Below, piece by piece: positions 1 through 9,912 of a stretch of DNA of 64,000 nucleotides. Numbering within the stretch: position 1 is the stretch's first letter; the number at the start of each line of letters is the position of its first letter. Source of the stretch: Bacillota bacterium (GTDB lineage: Bacteria > Bacillota > UBA994 > UBA5500); assembly GCA_029781045.1 (NCBI GenBank), contig JAKOXL010000033.1, positions 1 to 64,000 on the forward strand, in the 5' to 3' direction. A program made the position numbers and the translations under genes. The notes under the pieces are model-generated. The model did no database searches, was not told the DNA's origin, and worked only from the letters and a program-made list of their open reading frames with translations.

Positions 1-902
1 ACCGGGTCGGCGTCATGGGCCAGCTGGTAGGCCGACAGAATATCGGCTGCGCAAGCCACGCCGCAGGGGTTGGTGTGTTTCACGGCTACGGCCGCCGGCT
101 GCTCGAACTCTTGCACCAGACTGAGGGCAGCGTCGGCATCATAGAGGTTACAGTAAGAGAGCTCTTTACCCTGCAACTGGCGTGCCCGAGCCAGAATCGG
201 CCCCGCCGCTTGCGGCTCGCGATAGAAGGCTGCCACCTGATGGGGGTTCTCACCGTAGCGCAACATCTGCTGGCGTTCAAAAGAGAGCGTAATGGTCTCC
301 GGTAGTACTTCATCCGGCGCAAACTGTTGCCCCAAATAGGCGGCAATCATGGCATCATAATGGGCCGTATGCCGGAAGGCGGCTAGAGCCAGCTCTTGCC
401 GCAGCTGCTGCGGCACTTCACCCTGATGACGCAGACAGTCAATGATCTGCGGATAGCGGGCCGGGTCAGTGACAACGGTGACGAAAGCGTGGTTCTTGGC
501 AGCAGCCCGCACCATGCTGGGGCCACCCACGTCGATGTTCTCTATGGCCTCCTCTAGAGTCACATGGGGGCGGGCGATAGTGGCAGCAAAGGGATAAAGG
601 TTGCACACCACCAGATCAATCGTCTCTATGCCTTGCTGGGCTAATGCTCGCATATGCTCTTCGCTGTCGCGGCGAGCTAGAATTCCGCCATGAATATGGG
701 GATGCAGGGTCTTGACCCGCCCATCGAGGATTTCGGGAAAACTGGTAACTGCATCAACTGGCTGCACCGGTATGCCCTGTTCTGTCAACAGGCGGTAGGT
801 GCCACCAGTGGAGATGAGCTCCACTCCCAGTTCTACAAGGGCCTGGGCAAACTCCACCAGGCCCGTCTTGTCGGAAACGCTTAACAAAGCCCGCTTTATC
901 AC
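1..902 (-). CDS. purH: PurH, IMP cyclohydrolase / AICAR formyltransferase (3' end cut by window)
   Basis: Bifunctional enzyme of the last two steps of IMP synthesis (AICAR formylation with 10-formyl-THF, then ring closure). The minus-strand frame opens with GTG at 902-900 and reads [15 protein letters not shown], the typical start of the N-terminal MGS-like cyclohydrolase domain. The conserved segments LHPHIHGGILARR, VCNLYPF and NIDVGGPSMVRAAAKN follow, and YGENPHQ opens the transformylase part. About 300 codons are present; the rest lies beyond base 1. GGAGGGG sits 7 bases before the GTG. The start overlaps the purN stop as GTGA, so translation is probably coupled. It is the last pur gene visible; purD may follow outside the window. 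Confidence 0.95.
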   Translation of the reverse strand, partial: MIKRALLSVSDKTGLVEFAQALVELGVELISTGGTYRLLTEQGIPVQPVDAVTSFPEILDGRVKTLHPHIHGGILARRDSEEHMRALAQQGIETIDLVVCNLYPFAATIARPHVTLEEAIENIDVGGPSMVRAAAKNHAFVTVVTDPARYPQIIDCLRHQGEVPQQLRQELALAAFRHTAHYDAMIAAYLGQQFAPDEVLPETITLSFERQQMLRYGENPHQVAAFYREPQAAGPILARARQLQGKELSYCNLYDADAALSLVQEFEQPAAVAVKHTNPCGVACAADILSAYQLAHDADP

Positions 903-1543
903 TCTTCTTCCCCTCCATCGGCCGAAGTGATACAAACACGGCGTCCTTTTCTTTGCAAACGACCTGTCAAATAGTAGCGAACTGCCTGCACATACAAACG
1001 GTGTTCTACAGCTAGTACCCGCTCTGCCAGAGTGTTAACGGTATCGTCGTCATAGACGGGCACCGCCTCCTGCAGGATGATGGGACCGTTGTCCACCCCA
1101 GCTTCCACAAAGATGATGCTGGCCCCGCTCACCTTAGCTCCGTAGTCTAGGACCGCTTGGTGTACCCGCTGCCCATAGAAGCCGGGCCCACAGAAGGCAG
1201 GAATCAGAGACGGATGAGTATTCATGATGCGCCCTTCATAGCGACGAACGAAGTCAGCGCTCAAGACTGACAGGAAGCCAGCCAGCAGTATAAGGTCAGG
1301 CTGATAGGGCTCTAAAGCCTCCAAGAGGGCCAGGCTATATGCTTCATTGTCACGGTAGGCTCGGCGTGGTACCACTAAAGTGGGAATACCGGCCTTCGCC
1401 GCCCGCTCCAAAGCAAAGGCGTCGGCACGAGAGCTAATAACAATGGCTATTTCGGCGGGCAGCAAGTTGCAAGCTATGGCGTCAATCATAGCCTGCAGAT
1501 TCGTGCCACTGCCCGATACTAAAACGGCGAGCTTAGCTGGCAC
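899..1543 (-). CDS. purN: PurN, phosphoribosylglycinamide formyltransferase
   Basis: Transfers the formyl group of 10-formyl-THF to GAR (third step of purine synthesis). 214 residues, usual for the family. The phosphate-binding SGSGTN is at 10-15, and the catalytic Asn, His and Asp correspond to N108, H110 (in the NTHPSLIP motif) and D151 (in [10 protein letters not shown]). The C-terminal tail is a little long and charged. The start overlaps the end of purM by 11 bases and the stop overlaps purH by 4, so it is translated within the pur operon. Confidence 0.95.
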   Translation of the reverse strand: MPAKLAVLVSGSGTNLQAMIDAIACNLLPAEIAIVISSRADAFALERAAKAGIPTLVVPRRAYRDNEAYSLALLEALEPYQPDLILLAGFLSVLSADFVRRYEGRIMNTHPSLIPAFCGPGFYGQRVHQAVLDYGAKVSGASIIFVEAGVDNGPIILQEAVPVYDDDTVNTLAERVLAVEHRLYVQAVRYYLTGRLQRKGRRVCITSADGGEEE

Positions 1544-2570
1544 GGTAAATCACCCCGTTACCCGCCACCACTTCACCCAAGATCCAGGCCTGTTCACCGA
1601 GAGACTGGGCAGCGGCCAGACAAGCGTCTGCCTCTTCTTGTGGTACAACCAGAACAAAACCCACACCCATATTAAAGGTACGATAACTCTCCTCGGGCGC
1701 CAGATTGCCCAACCGTTCCAGATAGCGAAAAATGGGGGGCACCTGCCAACTGTTGAGATCAACGGCGGCAGCGTAGCCTGCGGGCAATACACGGGGCACA
1801 TTCTCAGTGATGCCTCCGCCAGTGATATGGGCCATACCTCGAATGGTGAACCTAGGTAACAACTGTAGCACTGTTGGCACATAGATCCGGGTAGGGGTGA
1901 GCAGCAACTCGGCCAGAGTTTGTTCACTCAGTTCGGGCACCCGGTCGGAAAGCTGGTGGCCAGCCACCTCCAAGATCAGTTTGCGCACCAGAGAAAAGCC
2001 GTTGCTGTGCAGGCCGCTGGAGGCCAAGGCGATAAGTACATCGCCTTGGCGAATGGTGGAGCCGTCAATGACGGCCTCCCGGTCTACCACTCCCACGGCA
2101 AAGCCGGCCAGATCATAATCATTCTCTCCGTACATGCCCGGCATCTCAGCCGTTTCACCGCCGATGAGGGCGCAACCGGCCTGGCGGCACCCCTCAGCCA
2201 CCCCTTCCACCAAGGCAGCAATCTTCTCCGGTATCAACTTACCACAAGCTATATAATCCAGAAAAAAGAGGGGCTCGGCACCCTGAACTAGGATATCGTT
2301 GACACACATGGCCACACAATCGATGCCTACTGTATTGTGCTTATCGGCCATAATGGCCAGCATAATCTTGGTGCCTACGCCATCGGTGCCAGCTACTAGA
2401 ACCGGTTGTTTGTAGCCCTTTTGCGGCAAGGTGATAAGGCCGCCAAAGCCGCCCACATCACCCAGCACTTCGGGTCGAAAGGTGGAACGAATGGAACGCT
2501 TCATCAGTTCTACAGCCCGGTTGCCGGCGTCCACGTCCACTCCGGCCGCTCTATAGGTGATGGAATTCAT
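1533..2570 (-). CDS. purM: PurM, phosphoribosylformylglycinamidine cyclo-ligase (AIR synthetase)
   Basis: ATP-dependent ring closure of FGAM to AIR. The frame is open 21 codons further upstream, but ATG at 2570 ([16 protein letters not shown]) has AGGAAAGG before it and gives the usual ~345 residues. Motifs seen: the N-terminal [16 protein letters not shown], the glycine-rich [19 protein letters not shown] and the late [15 protein letters not shown]. PurM resembles PurL in fold and ATP site. It lies between purF and purN with a 5-base gap after purF. Confidence 0.96.
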   Translation of the reverse strand: MNSITYRAAGVDVDAGNRAVELMKRSIRSTFRPEVLGDVGGFGGLITLPQKGYKQPVLVAGTDGVGTKIMLAIMADKHNTVGIDCVAMCVNDILVQGAEPLFFLDYIACGKLIPEKIAALVEGVAEGCRQAGCALIGGETAEMPGMYGENDYDLAGFAVGVVDREAVIDGSTIRQGDVLIALASSGLHSNGFSLVRKLILEVAGHQLSDRVPELSEQTLAELLLTPTRIYVPTVLQLLPRFTIRGMAHITGGGITENVPRVLPAGYAAAVDLNSWQVPPIFRYLERLGNLAPEESYRTFNMGVGFVLVVPQEEADACLAAAQSLGEQAWILGEVVAGNGVIYRAS

Positions 2571-2575
2571 ACGAC

Positions 2576-3970
2576 TCAATTCCTTTCCTGACAAACTTGT
2601 ACTGGATACTTGCCGGTCAGGCAAGACAAGCAATTACCACCGATGGGAACAGCTTTCAGTAGTCCCTCTAGACTAAGGAAGGCAAGGGAATCGGCTCCGA
2701 TCATCTGCCGGATTTCTTCAATAGAATATTTGGCCGCCACCAACTCACTGGCGCTGGGTGTATCGATGCCATAGTAACAAGGGGCGATGTAGGGCGGACT
2801 GGAGATGCGCATATGCACCTCGGTGGCACCAGCGTCTCGCAAGGCGCGGATCAGGTTGCGGCTGGTGGTTCCGCGTACAATAGAGTCCTCCACCACAACC
2901 ACCCGTTTCCCTTCCAACACATGGCGGTTAGGATTCAACTTCAGACGTACTTTCAGATTGCGTTGTGACTGGCCAGGAGAAATAAAGGTACGGCCCACAT
3001 AACGGTTCTTGACCAGACCTTCTTCATAGGGCAGCCCCGATTCTAAAGCATAGCCTACGGCCGCGGGCACACCTGAGTCGGGTACGCCGATAACGATATC
3101 GGCAGCGGCTGGTTGCTCTTGGGCTAGAATGCGGCCTAAGCTGCGGCGTACTGCGTGTACATTGAGCCCGTCCACTACCGAGTCCACACGGGCAAAGTAG
3201 ATATACTCAAAGATGCAGGAGTGTCGTTCCACTTCCGGACCCAGCAGGCGTTCACTGCGCAAACCGTTCTGATCGATGATGATCATTTCTCCGGGCAGCA
3301 CATCACGGATGAGTTCGGCGCCCATGGCATCAAAGGCGCAAGACTCGGAGGCAATAACATAGCCGGAACCAAGCCGCCCTAATACTAGAGGACGGAAACC
3401 ATGTTTATCGCGGACGGCAATGAGGGTGTCGTCACTCTGTAAAACCAGACTGTAGGCTCCCTGCACTTGGCTGAGGGCCCTTTGTACCGCAGTGACGATG
3501 CCCTCCCGTCGATAGCGGGCGATAAGATTCAATATGACTTCGGTATCACTAGTGGTCTGGAATATCTGTCCATTTTCCTCCAGCTCACGGCGGATACGAT
3601 TAGTGTTGGTTAGGTTACCGTTGAGGGCCAAAGCCATGCTACCCTGCAAATAACGCACTATCAGGGGTTGGGCATTGTCAGCTCCCATATCACTACTGGT
3701 ACCATAGCGCACGTGGCCAATACCTAAGCGGGGCTTAATGCTGTGCAACTGTTGTAAACAAGCAGAGGTAACCACTTCGGAGACAAGGCCCGGACCTCTG
3801 GCCAACTCCAGCTGTCTTCCGTTGCTGACTGCAATACCGGCGCTTTCTTCGCCTCGATGCTGCAGAGCAAAAAGGCCGATATACAAGAGCCATGGTAAGT
3901 CTTCGCCCACTTCGTAGGCGGCAATAACACCACATTCTTCTTTTAATGCGTCTAGTTCTGCATAAGGCAT
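2576..3970 (-). CDS. purF: PurF, amidophosphoribosyltransferase
   Basis: First committed step of purine synthesis: PRPP plus glutamine to phosphoribosylamine. ATG at 3970 has GGAGG 7 bases upstream; the open frame to 3988 would need a TTG without a site. With this start a 12-residue propeptide precedes the nucleophile in EECGVIAAY (C13), as in the Bacillus-type enzyme that is cleaved to expose the Cys. The PRPP-binding stretch [15 protein letters not shown] is present. Cysteines in [15 protein letters not shown] and NCLSCLTG fit the iron-sulfur-cluster class of PurF. Its glutaminase Cys is intact, unlike that of GuaA at 15145-16386. It overlaps the end of purL by 19 bases. Confidence 0.96.
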   Translation of the reverse strand: MPYAELDALKEECGVIAAYEVGEDLPWLLYIGLFALQHRGEESAGIAVSNGRQLELARGPGLVSEVVTSACLQQLHSIKPRLGIGHVRYGTSSDMGADNAQPLIVRYLQGSMALALNGNLTNTNRIRRELEENGQIFQTTSDTEVILNLIARYRREGIVTAVQRALSQVQGAYSLVLQSDDTLIAVRDKHGFRPLVLGRLGSGYVIASESCAFDAMGAELIRDVLPGEMIIIDQNGLRSERLLGPEVERHSCIFEYIYFARVDSVVDGLNVHAVRRSLGRILAQEQPAAADIVIGVPDSGVPAAVGYALESGLPYEEGLVKNRYVGRTFISPGQSQRNLKVRLKLNPNRHVLEGKRVVVVEDSIVRGTTSRNLIRALRDAGATEVHMRISSPPYIAPCYYGIDTPSASELVAAKYSIEEIRQMIGADSLAFLSLEGLLKAVPIGGNCLSCLTGKYPVQVCQERN

Positions 3971-6153
3971 GGTATAGCCTCCTGCCAAGCCTTGGCGGCT
4001 TCGGATAGTTCTAGATCAAGGCATCGGTTTCCATTTAGCTCTAGGGTGAGCTTCGTGCCACCAACTGTGCCCAGCACTAGCGCTGGCACACCGGCAGCTT
4101 GAGCCGCAGATAGGAAGGCCTCTTGCTGATCGACGGCAACAGTAACTAGTACTCGGGACTGGCTCTCAGCGAATAGTAGCACGTCGGGCCGCAGGGTGGA
4201 CTCCAGCGTAAGCTGGCAACCCAACTGGCCACCGATGGCTGCTTCGGCAATGGCCACAGCCAAACCACCTTCAGCACAATCATGGGCCGACTTTACTTGC
4301 CCTGCTCTGATTTGGGTTAACAAGAACTTCTGCAAGTTGGTTTCGACGGTCAGGTCCAAAGCCGGCGGCGCGCCCGCCTCTAGACCATGCACCCGCTGCA
4401 GGTATTCACTGCCGCCCAATTCGGGCTTGGTTTCGCCCAACAGAATCACCACATCGCCGGCGGCCTTAAACTCTTGGGTAACAAACTTCTCGGCCTCCGG
4501 CAGCAGCCCCACAACGCCTACGGCAGGAGTAGGATATATGGCTTGTCCGTCGGTTTCGTTATACAGGCTCACGTTTCCACTGATAACAGGAGTTTCTAAG
4601 GCGCGGCAGGCATCGGCCATACCCCGTACTGCTTCCTTCAACTGCCAGAAGATCTCGGGCCGCTCGGGACTACCGAAGTTGAGACAGTTGGTGACAGCTA
4701 GGGGCTCAGCACCGCTGCAAACCAAATTACGGGCTGCCTCCGCCACCGCGATCATTCCGCCCACATAAGGATCTAAATAGACATAACGGCTATTGCAATC
4801 CACACTGATGGCCAAGGCCTTGTTGGTTCCAGGCACCCTTACAATGCCAGCATCGGAACCAGCAGGTAGCAAGGTCTCGTCCTCGCTCCCATGCTCAAAC
4901 TGTTGGTAAATCCAGGCCTTGCTGGCAATATTGGGGCTAGCCAACAACTGAAGAAGAACTGCATTTAAATCGCCCGGGCAGCCCACTTCCTCCAAGTCCA
5001 GCTGCTGCACCGCGTCTTGCCAACTGGGCCGCTCAGCAGCTGCCTGATACACAGGGGCTTCTTCCGTCAGGTGCTTAGCCAACACTTCGGCCACCACCTG
5101 TCCCCCTTCTTTAATGCGGAAGTAGCCATCGTCGGTAACTCGACCCACTACCGTAGCATCCACATCCCACTTCGCGCAAACAGACTCTACGTCGGCTACC
5201 CGCTCGGGTTCAACAACGATCAGCATGCGCTCTTGGGTTTCGGAAAGCATGATCTCATAGGCGGTTAGACTGGGATCCCGTTTTGGGACCAGGTCCATAT
5301 CCAACTCCACACCAGTGTTGGCCCGGCTAGCCATTTCGCAACCGGAGGAGGTAAAGCCAGCAGCACCCAGATCCTGCATTCCCACAATAACCTTCTGGGC
5401 GATTAGCTCCAAGCAAGCTTCCATAAGCCTTTTCTCCAAGTCGGGATCGCCTTCTTGAGTCTTCTCGGGTGCTTTGGCACCGGTTCCCGACAGCTCATCG
5501 GAAGCAAAGGTGGCACCGTGTATACCTTCTGGCCCAGTGGGGGCCCCTAGCACCATAACCACATTTCCCACGCCGCGGGCGACGCCTTTCGCCAGTTCAT
5601 CGTGGTTAACCAGACCAACGCACATGGCATTGACGAGGCAGTTGCCTCGATAGCTGTCGTTAAAGTAGACTTCGCCAGCAACCGAGGGTACTCCCAGAGT
5701 ATTGCCATAATCGGCCATGCCGGCCACCGCACCACGTAGCAGATAACGTTGATGGTCTTCGCTCAACTCACCAAAGCGCAAAGAGTTGGCGAGAGCGATG
5801 GGACGAGCTCCCATAGCAAAGACGTCGCGCACAATACCACCCACACCGGTGGCAGCACCATGATAGGGTTCGATCGCCGAAGGGTGGTTATGGCTTTCCA
5901 GTTTGAAAACTACGGCCTGACCATCACCAATATCCACCACACCTGCGTTTTCTCCCGGACCCACTAGCACACGGGGACCAGAGGTAGGAAAAATCTTTAA
6001 CACGGGCTTCGAGTGCTTATAACTACAATGCTCAGACCACATAGAAGCGAACATGCCTAACTCTACTCGGTTGGGTTCGCGACCCATTAACTCAACAATA
6101 CGCTCATACTCATGATCTTTAAGTCCCATTTCGCGCCAGAGCTGATTAGCCAT
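3952..6153 (-). CDS. purL: PurL (small type), FGAM synthetase catalytic subunit
   Basis: Converts FGAR to FGAM with ATP and ammonia. 733 residues marks the small PurL form, which by family knowledge works in a complex with the glutaminase PurQ and the small subunit PurS. Motifs: [11 protein letters not shown] near 40-50, [15 protein letters not shown] near 85-100, then two repeated AIRS-like halves (second ATP half around [12 protein letters not shown]). ATG at 6153 follows GGAGG by 9 bases. Neither purQ nor purS is next to it: only 97 bases separate it from purB, where Bacillus carries purC, purS and purQ. Confidence 0.96.
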   Translation of the reverse strand: MANQLWREMGLKDHEYERIVELMGREPNRVELGMFASMWSEHCSYKHSKPVLKIFPTSGPRVLVGPGENAGVVDIGDGQAVVFKLESHNHPSAIEPYHGAATGVGGIVRDVFAMGARPIALANSLRFGELSEDHQRYLLRGAVAGMADYGNTLGVPSVAGEVYFNDSYRGNCLVNAMCVGLVNHDELAKGVARGVGNVVMVLGAPTGPEGIHGATFASDELSGTGAKAPEKTQEGDPDLEKRLMEACLELIAQKVIVGMQDLGAAGFTSSGCEMASRANTGVELDMDLVPKRDPSLTAYEIMLSETQERMLIVVEPERVADVESVCAKWDVDATVVGRVTDDGYFRIKEGGQVVAEVLAKHLTEEAPVYQAAAERPSWQDAVQQLDLEEVGCPGDLNAVLLQLLASPNIASKAWIYQQFEHGSEDETLLPAGSDAGIVRVPGTNKALAISVDCNSRYVYLDPYVGGMIAVAEAARNLVCSGAEPLAVTNCLNFGSPERPEIFWQLKEAVRGMADACRALETPVISGNVSLYNETDGQAIYPTPAVGVVGLLPEAEKFVTQEFKAAGDVVILLGETKPELGGSEYLQRVHGLEAGAPPALDLTVETNLQKFLLTQIRAGQVKSAHDCAEGGLAVAIAEAAIGGQLGCQLTLESTLRPDVLLFAESQSRVLVTVAVDQQEAFLSAAQAAGVPALVLGTVGGTKLTLELNGNRCLDLELSEAAKAWQEAIPCLMQN

Positions 6154-6250
6154 CTTTCTGTGCCTCCTAAGCTAGATTTACAACAGAATAGATCAAACGT
6201 GCCAAACAACCTGATTATAAGTCGCCCTGCGTGTAGCAACCTTGATACAC

Positions 6251-7543
6251 CTAGAGTCCCAACCGGGCAAAGATCTTGTCCACCGCCGCCAAATGGTAGG
6301 AAAAGTCAAAACAAGCTCGCAGATTGGCCTCCGGCAGTACTTTTCTGATCTCGGCATCGGTAAGCAGCAAGTCTAGGAAATCGACGCCAGTTTGCCAAGC
6401 TTGCATGGCGTACTTTTGCACCAAATCATAGGCCTGTTCCCGGGTCATACCCCGATCGATCAAGGCAAGGAGTACCCGTTGAGAAAAGACCAGTCCATGG
6501 GTAACCTGCATATTGCGTCGCATATTTTCCGGGTAGACATGCAAATCGCGGATTACCCGAGTCATGACATGCAGCATATAGTGCACGGCTAAAGTGGCGT
6601 CGGGTAGGATGATGCGCTCCACGGAGGAATGGGAGATGTCTCTTTCATGCCACAAGGTCATATCTTCAAATCCGGCGATGGCATAACCACGCACCACACG
6701 AGCTAGTCCACAAACCCGCTCGCACATGATGGGGTTACGCTTGTGGGGCATGGCCGAGGACCCTTTTTGGCCCTGCCGGAAGGGCTCTTCCACTTCACGG
6801 GTTTCGGTTTTTTGCAGGCCCCGTATCTCGGTGGCCAGTTTTTCCAGAGAGCCGGCTAGAATCGCCAGAGTGCTCAATAGCTGCGCATGGCGATCCCGCT
6901 GTAAAGTTTGGGTGGAGATGGGAGCCGGCTTGAGCCCCATGCGGGAGCAGACATACTCTTCGACGAAGGGATCGATATTGGCATAGGTACCTACTGCTCC
7001 CGACAGTTTGCCATAGGCCATATTCTCGCGCGCCTGCTGGAGACGCTCAAGATTACGCTCCATTTCGGCCACATAGAGGGCCATTTTTAGACCAAAGGTG
7101 GTGGGCTCCGCATGTACTCCGTGGGTGCGACCCATCATAATCGTATATTTGTGCTCCTGAGCTTGACGCTTTAGTTCCTCTTGCAGTTTGAGTATGTCGT
7201 TTTTGATGATGTCGAGGGCTTGTACCACCATGGCCGATAAGGCCGTGTCCACCACATCCGTAGAGGTGAGACCGTAGTGAATCCATTTGGATTCGGGCCC
7301 CAAGCTCTCGGCTACACAGCGGGTAAAGGCCACCACATCATGGTTAGTTTCCTTCTCAATCTCCAAAACCCGGTCTACGGTAAAAGTGGCTTTTTGCTTA
7401 ATTAACTCAACATCTTCCCGGGGAATTATCCCCAGCTCGGCCCAAGCTTCGCAGGCGTAGATTTCGATTTCTAACCAACGACGAAACTTGTTTTCCAGAG
7501 TCCAGATGGCTTGCATATCGGGCAAGGAATAGCGATCTATCAC
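6251..7543 (-). CDS. purB: PurB, adenylosuccinate lyase
   Basis: Fumarase/aspartase-superfamily lyase acting twice: SAICAR to AICAR plus fumarate, and adenylosuccinate to AMP plus fumarate. 430 residues, normal length. The signature GSSAMPHKRNP is at 261-271, the conserved GLTSTD at 91-96 and the TH of the MGRTHGVHAEP segment at 140-141. The start is GTG at 7543, directly after the purE stop (TAAGTG); the only recognisable ribosome site, GGAG, lies about 13 bases back, so translation probably relies on coupling to purE. Confidence 0.95.
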   Translation of the reverse strand: MIDRYSLPDMQAIWTLENKFRRWLEIEIYACEAWAELGIIPREDVELIKQKATFTVDRVLEIEKETNHDVVAFTRCVAESLGPESKWIHYGLTSTDVVDTALSAMVVQALDIIKNDILKLQEELKRQAQEHKYTIMMGRTHGVHAEPTTFGLKMALYVAEMERNLERLQQARENMAYGKLSGAVGTYANIDPFVEEYVCSRMGLKPAPISTQTLQRDRHAQLLSTLAILAGSLEKLATEIRGLQKTETREVEEPFRQGQKGSSAMPHKRNPIMCERVCGLARVVRGYAIAGFEDMTLWHERDISHSSVERIILPDATLAVHYMLHVMTRVIRDLHVYPENMRRNMQVTHGLVFSQRVLLALIDRGMTREQAYDLVQKYAMQAWQTGVDFLDLLLTDAEIRKVLPEANLRACFDFSYHLAAVDKIFARLGL

Positions 7544-8077
7544 TTACTTATCGGCACTCCTCTCTGCCAAATAGGCTTTATAACCTAAAGCTTGGAGACG
7601 ACGATCTTTGCTTAGCACCGCCTCCGCCATACTTTGTTTGTACTGCTGCAAGGCAGCACTTAGTTCTTCATCATTGGTGGCAAGTATCTGCAGGGCAAGT
7701 AGAGCCGCGTTTTTGGCCGCGCCAATGCCTACCGTAGCTACAGGCACTCCCGGAGGCATCTGCACAATGCTATAGAGGGCATCTTGGCCATCTAGGACTT
7801 TGCTCTGCAGAGGGACTCCGATCACTGGCAAGGTGGTGTGTGCGGCAATCACTCCGGGCAGGTGGGCTGCCATTCCAGCGGCGGCAATGATGACTTTGAA
7901 CTGCTGGTCCTTAGCCTCACTGGCGAAGGTCGCCACCTCTTGTGGCACCCGATGGGCCGAAAGAATGCGCAGAGAAAAACCTATACCGAACTCCTCCAGT
8001 GTAGAACAAGCGGCAGCCATAACTGGCAAATCCGAATCGCTGCCTAGGACTATCAGTACTTTTGGCTCCAAACCCAT
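7544..8077 (-). CDS. purE: PurE, N5-CAIR mutase / AIR carboxylase
   Basis: Forms CAIR, the carboxylated imidazole intermediate. ATG at 8077 (MGLEPKVLIVLGSDSD) has AAAGGGG about 9 bases upstream; an upstream in-frame ATG at 8095 lacks any site. GSDSDLP and SAHRVPQEV are the phosphate and catalytic His segments. The usual GGAAHLPG loop reads GMAAHLPG. The Arg in SAHR points to the class I mutase, which normally needs PurK, yet purK is not adjacent. First pur gene of the run, separated from the permease by an attenuator-like terminator. Confidence 0.93.
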   Translation of the reverse strand: MGLEPKVLIVLGSDSDLPVMAAACSTLEEFGIGFSLRILSAHRVPQEVATFASEAKDQQFKVIIAAAGMAAHLPGVIAAHTTLPVIGVPLQSKVLDGQDALYSIVQMPPGVPVATVGIGAAKNAALLALQILATNDEELSAALQQYKQSMAEAVLSKDRRLQALGYKAYLAERSADK

Positions 8078-8111
8078 TATGCTAGCCCCTTTCATCCGAT
8101 ATTTGGGAGAT

Positions 8112-8148
8112 AAAAAACGAGAGAGTGTCTGGGCAGACTACCCCCTCG
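8112..8148 (-). terminator. Intrinsic terminator / attenuator between permease and purE
   Basis: On the minus strand a long stem pairs GAGGGGGT with ACTCTCTC (several G-U pairs), skips one bulged A, continues GTCTG with CAGAC, and is followed by six T (8112-8117). It lies in the 85-base gap between the permease stop and purE, and no clear promoter lies between. Just upstream, GGGCAG (8158-8163) could pair with CTGCCC inside the 5' half of the stem, giving a possible antiterminator. It either ends permease transcripts or sets read-through into purE. Confidence 0.75.
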
Positions 8149-8162
8149 TTGTCTGGACTGCC

Positions 8163-9473
8163 CTAACCCCAAATTAGCCAAGCGATAAATAGGGCACTCA
8201 AAAGGTACATGGTAGGAGAAACTTCTTTATGACGGCCAGAGAAGAGGCGCAGAGCTGTGTAAGACAGTATGCCCCAAACAATACCGTCGGCAATGGAGAA
8301 ACAGAAAGGCATCATAGCAATTGTCAAGAAGGCGGGAATAGCCTCCAGATAATCGGCGAAGTTAATCTTGGTCACCGGCTCCATCATGAACACACCCACG
8401 ATGATCAGAATGGGAGCAGTGGCAGCGCCCGGGATCAAGAAGGCTAAAGGAGACAGGAATAAGGAAGCGATGAACAGGAGTCCGGTTACCACAGCGGTGA
8501 GACCAGTGCGCCCACCTTCAGCGACACCAGCGGCACTCTCCACGTAAGTGGTTACAGTGCTGGTACCAAGGGCAGCGCCTGCCATGGTACCGATAGCATC
8601 GGCCATAAGAGCTTTATTAGCCCGCGGCAGATTGCCATTTTCATCGAGCATATTGGCTTTGCTGGCCACGCCCACAAAAGTTCCGATGGAGTCAAACAGG
8701 TCGACGAAACCGAAGGAGAAGACCAGAGGGATAAAGGCTAGTCCCATGGCCGCTAGTTCTTTGAAACCATCAATGAACTTGAGAGCCGTAGGAGCAAGGG
8801 AAGGCGGGGCGGCCACAAAACTGCTGATACCAGTAGGCGGGGCTACTAGACCGGTTGCCATACCAACGACTGTTGTTCCCAGAATGCCCCAAAGCAAAGC
8901 TCCCTTAACTTTCATAACAACCATGATGCCAGTGAAAACCAAACCAAAGAGAGCCAATAGGACGTTGGGATCACCCAGATTTCCAAGTACAAAAGCATTG
9001 GCACCGCCATCATAGGCAATTATCCCTGCGTTCTTGAAACCGAGAAGAGCGATAAACAGTCCGATACCAGTAGTAACAGCCATTTTCAAACTGTGCGGGA
9101 TACTATTGACAATCGCCTCGCGGGCTCTAGTTAGGGTAAGGACGAAGAACAAGATACCTGAAACCATGACAACAGCTAGAGCCGCCTGCCAACCTATTCT
9201 AGGAGCCACAGTGTAGGCGAAGAAAGCATTAAGACCCATGCCCGAAGCCAACGCAAAAGGATAATTGGCATAGAGTCCCATTAGGATGCTTGACAAGCCG
9301 GCGGAAAGAACGGTGGCTACCAGAACGGCGCCTGAGTCAAGTCCTGCAGCCGACAAAATCGACGGGTTAACGATGATGATGTAAGCCATCGTCATAAAGG
9401 TGGTGATGCCGGCTAGGATTTCTGTCTTGACGTCTGTGTTGTTTTCCTTGAGTTTGAACAGTTTCTCCAGCAT
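8163..9473 (-). CDS. NCS2-family guanine/hypoxanthine permease (PbuG/AzgA type)
   Basis: Membrane purine transporter of 436 residues. The N-terminus LEKLFKLKENNTDVKTE leads into the first helix AGITTFMTMAYIIIVNP, typical of the AzgA/PbuG branch; SGMGLNAFFAY and the later GTSTVTTYVESAAGV are conserved segments of this branch. Roughly a dozen hydrophobic segments are visible. ATG at 9473 follows GGAGG. It is the first gene behind the PRPP-type riboswitch and lies upstream of the pur operon on the same strand, so base uptake and de novo synthesis appear to share control. The exact base cannot be told from sequence alone. Confidence 0.9.
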   Translation of the reverse strand: MLEKLFKLKENNTDVKTEILAGITTFMTMAYIIIVNPSILSAAGLDSGAVLVATVLSAGLSSILMGLYANYPFALASGMGLNAFFAYTVAPRIGWQAALAVVMVSGILFFVLTLTRAREAIVNSIPHSLKMAVTTGIGLFIALLGFKNAGIIAYDGGANAFVLGNLGDPNVLLALFGLVFTGIMVVMKVKGALLWGILGTTVVGMATGLVAPPTGISSFVAAPPSLAPTALKFIDGFKELAAMGLAFIPLVFSFGFVDLFDSIGTFVGVASKANMLDENGNLPRANKALMADAIGTMAGAALGTSTVTTYVESAAGVAEGGRTGLTAVVTGLLFIASLFLSPLAFLIPGAATAPILIIVGVFMMEPVTKINFADYLEAIPAFLTIAMMPFCFSIADGIVWGILSYTALRLFSGRHKEVSPTMYLLSALFIAWLIWG

Positions 9474-9552
9474 AATCCTTCCTCCTCGTTTCTTGCTGGT
9501 TAGGTCTCCCGTTCCTGCCCAATCATTTCCAACCCTAGTGTTTCCGCGTTGG

Positions 9553-9605
9553 AAAAAACTAAGCCCGGGTGGGGAGCTTTTCTTGAAACCTCCCCGCCCG
9601 GGCTT
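9553..9605 (-). terminator. Riboswitch-controlled intrinsic terminator before the permease
   Basis: GCCCGGGCGGGGAG pairs with CTCCCCACCCGGGC (one mismatch) across a short loop and is followed by TTAGTTTTTT (T run 9553-9558). The 5' half of the stem is the conserved 3' part of the riboswitch aptamer, so the two folds exclude each other. This suits a riboswitch that turns expression on by preventing termination. Confidence 0.9.
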
Positions 9606-9699
9606 TTATCCCACCGGTGTAGCCTCGCCACGAAACTGCGAGACTTACGTCGCTCGGTCCAGACTGGCAGAAACCACGGAACCCTAGACGCACTTTCCA
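9585..9699 (-). promoter_or_regulatory. ykkC-family riboswitch, PRPP type (subtype 2b) predicted
   Basis: The minus strand carries GGAAAGTG, CTAGGGTTCCG (9677-9687), TGGACCGAG, ACACCGG (9614-9620), GGGATAAAAGCCCGGG and AGGTTTC in the order of the ykkC class. The ends GGAAA and GGTTTC can form the extra outer helix of the subtype 2 RNAs, and ACACCGG differs from the ACGG run I recall for guanidine-I RNAs. The genes downstream (guanine permease, then pur genes) fit the PRPP subtype. No guanine aptamer is visible upstream. Class assignment is from memory of the consensus; the ligand subtype is partly inferred from context. Confidence 0.85.
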
Positions 9700-9729
9700 T
9701 AGAATATTAAATTTCCTAACCTCAGGCCC

Positions 9730-9758
9730 ATCATAGCACTGGAGAATTTGCTCGTCAA
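9730..9758 (-). promoter_or_regulatory. Sigma-A promoter for permease and pur operon
   Basis: TTGACG (9753-9758), a 17-base spacer and TATGAT (9730-9735) on the minus strand, about 30 bases upstream of the riboswitch aptamer. It is divergent from the promoter at 9851-9879. Confidence 0.85.
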
Positions 9759-9850
9759 GTGGTTGGTCAAAATTAGGCCTGCCTGCACCAGCATACATGG
9801 TCATCAAAACACATATTAATATATATCCTTTAATTATTACAAGGAACACC

Positions 9851-9879
9851 TTGATATTATTTAAGAATTATGCTACGCT
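9851..9879 (+). promoter_or_regulatory. Sigma-A-like promoter for the CocE-type hydrolase
   Basis: TTGATA (9851-9856), 17-base spacer, TACGCT (9874-9879), 34 bases ahead of the start codon of the hydrolase gene. Confidence 0.6.
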
Positions 9880-9912
9880 TATGCAAATAACGCTACTTCG
9901 GAGGTGTATGAG

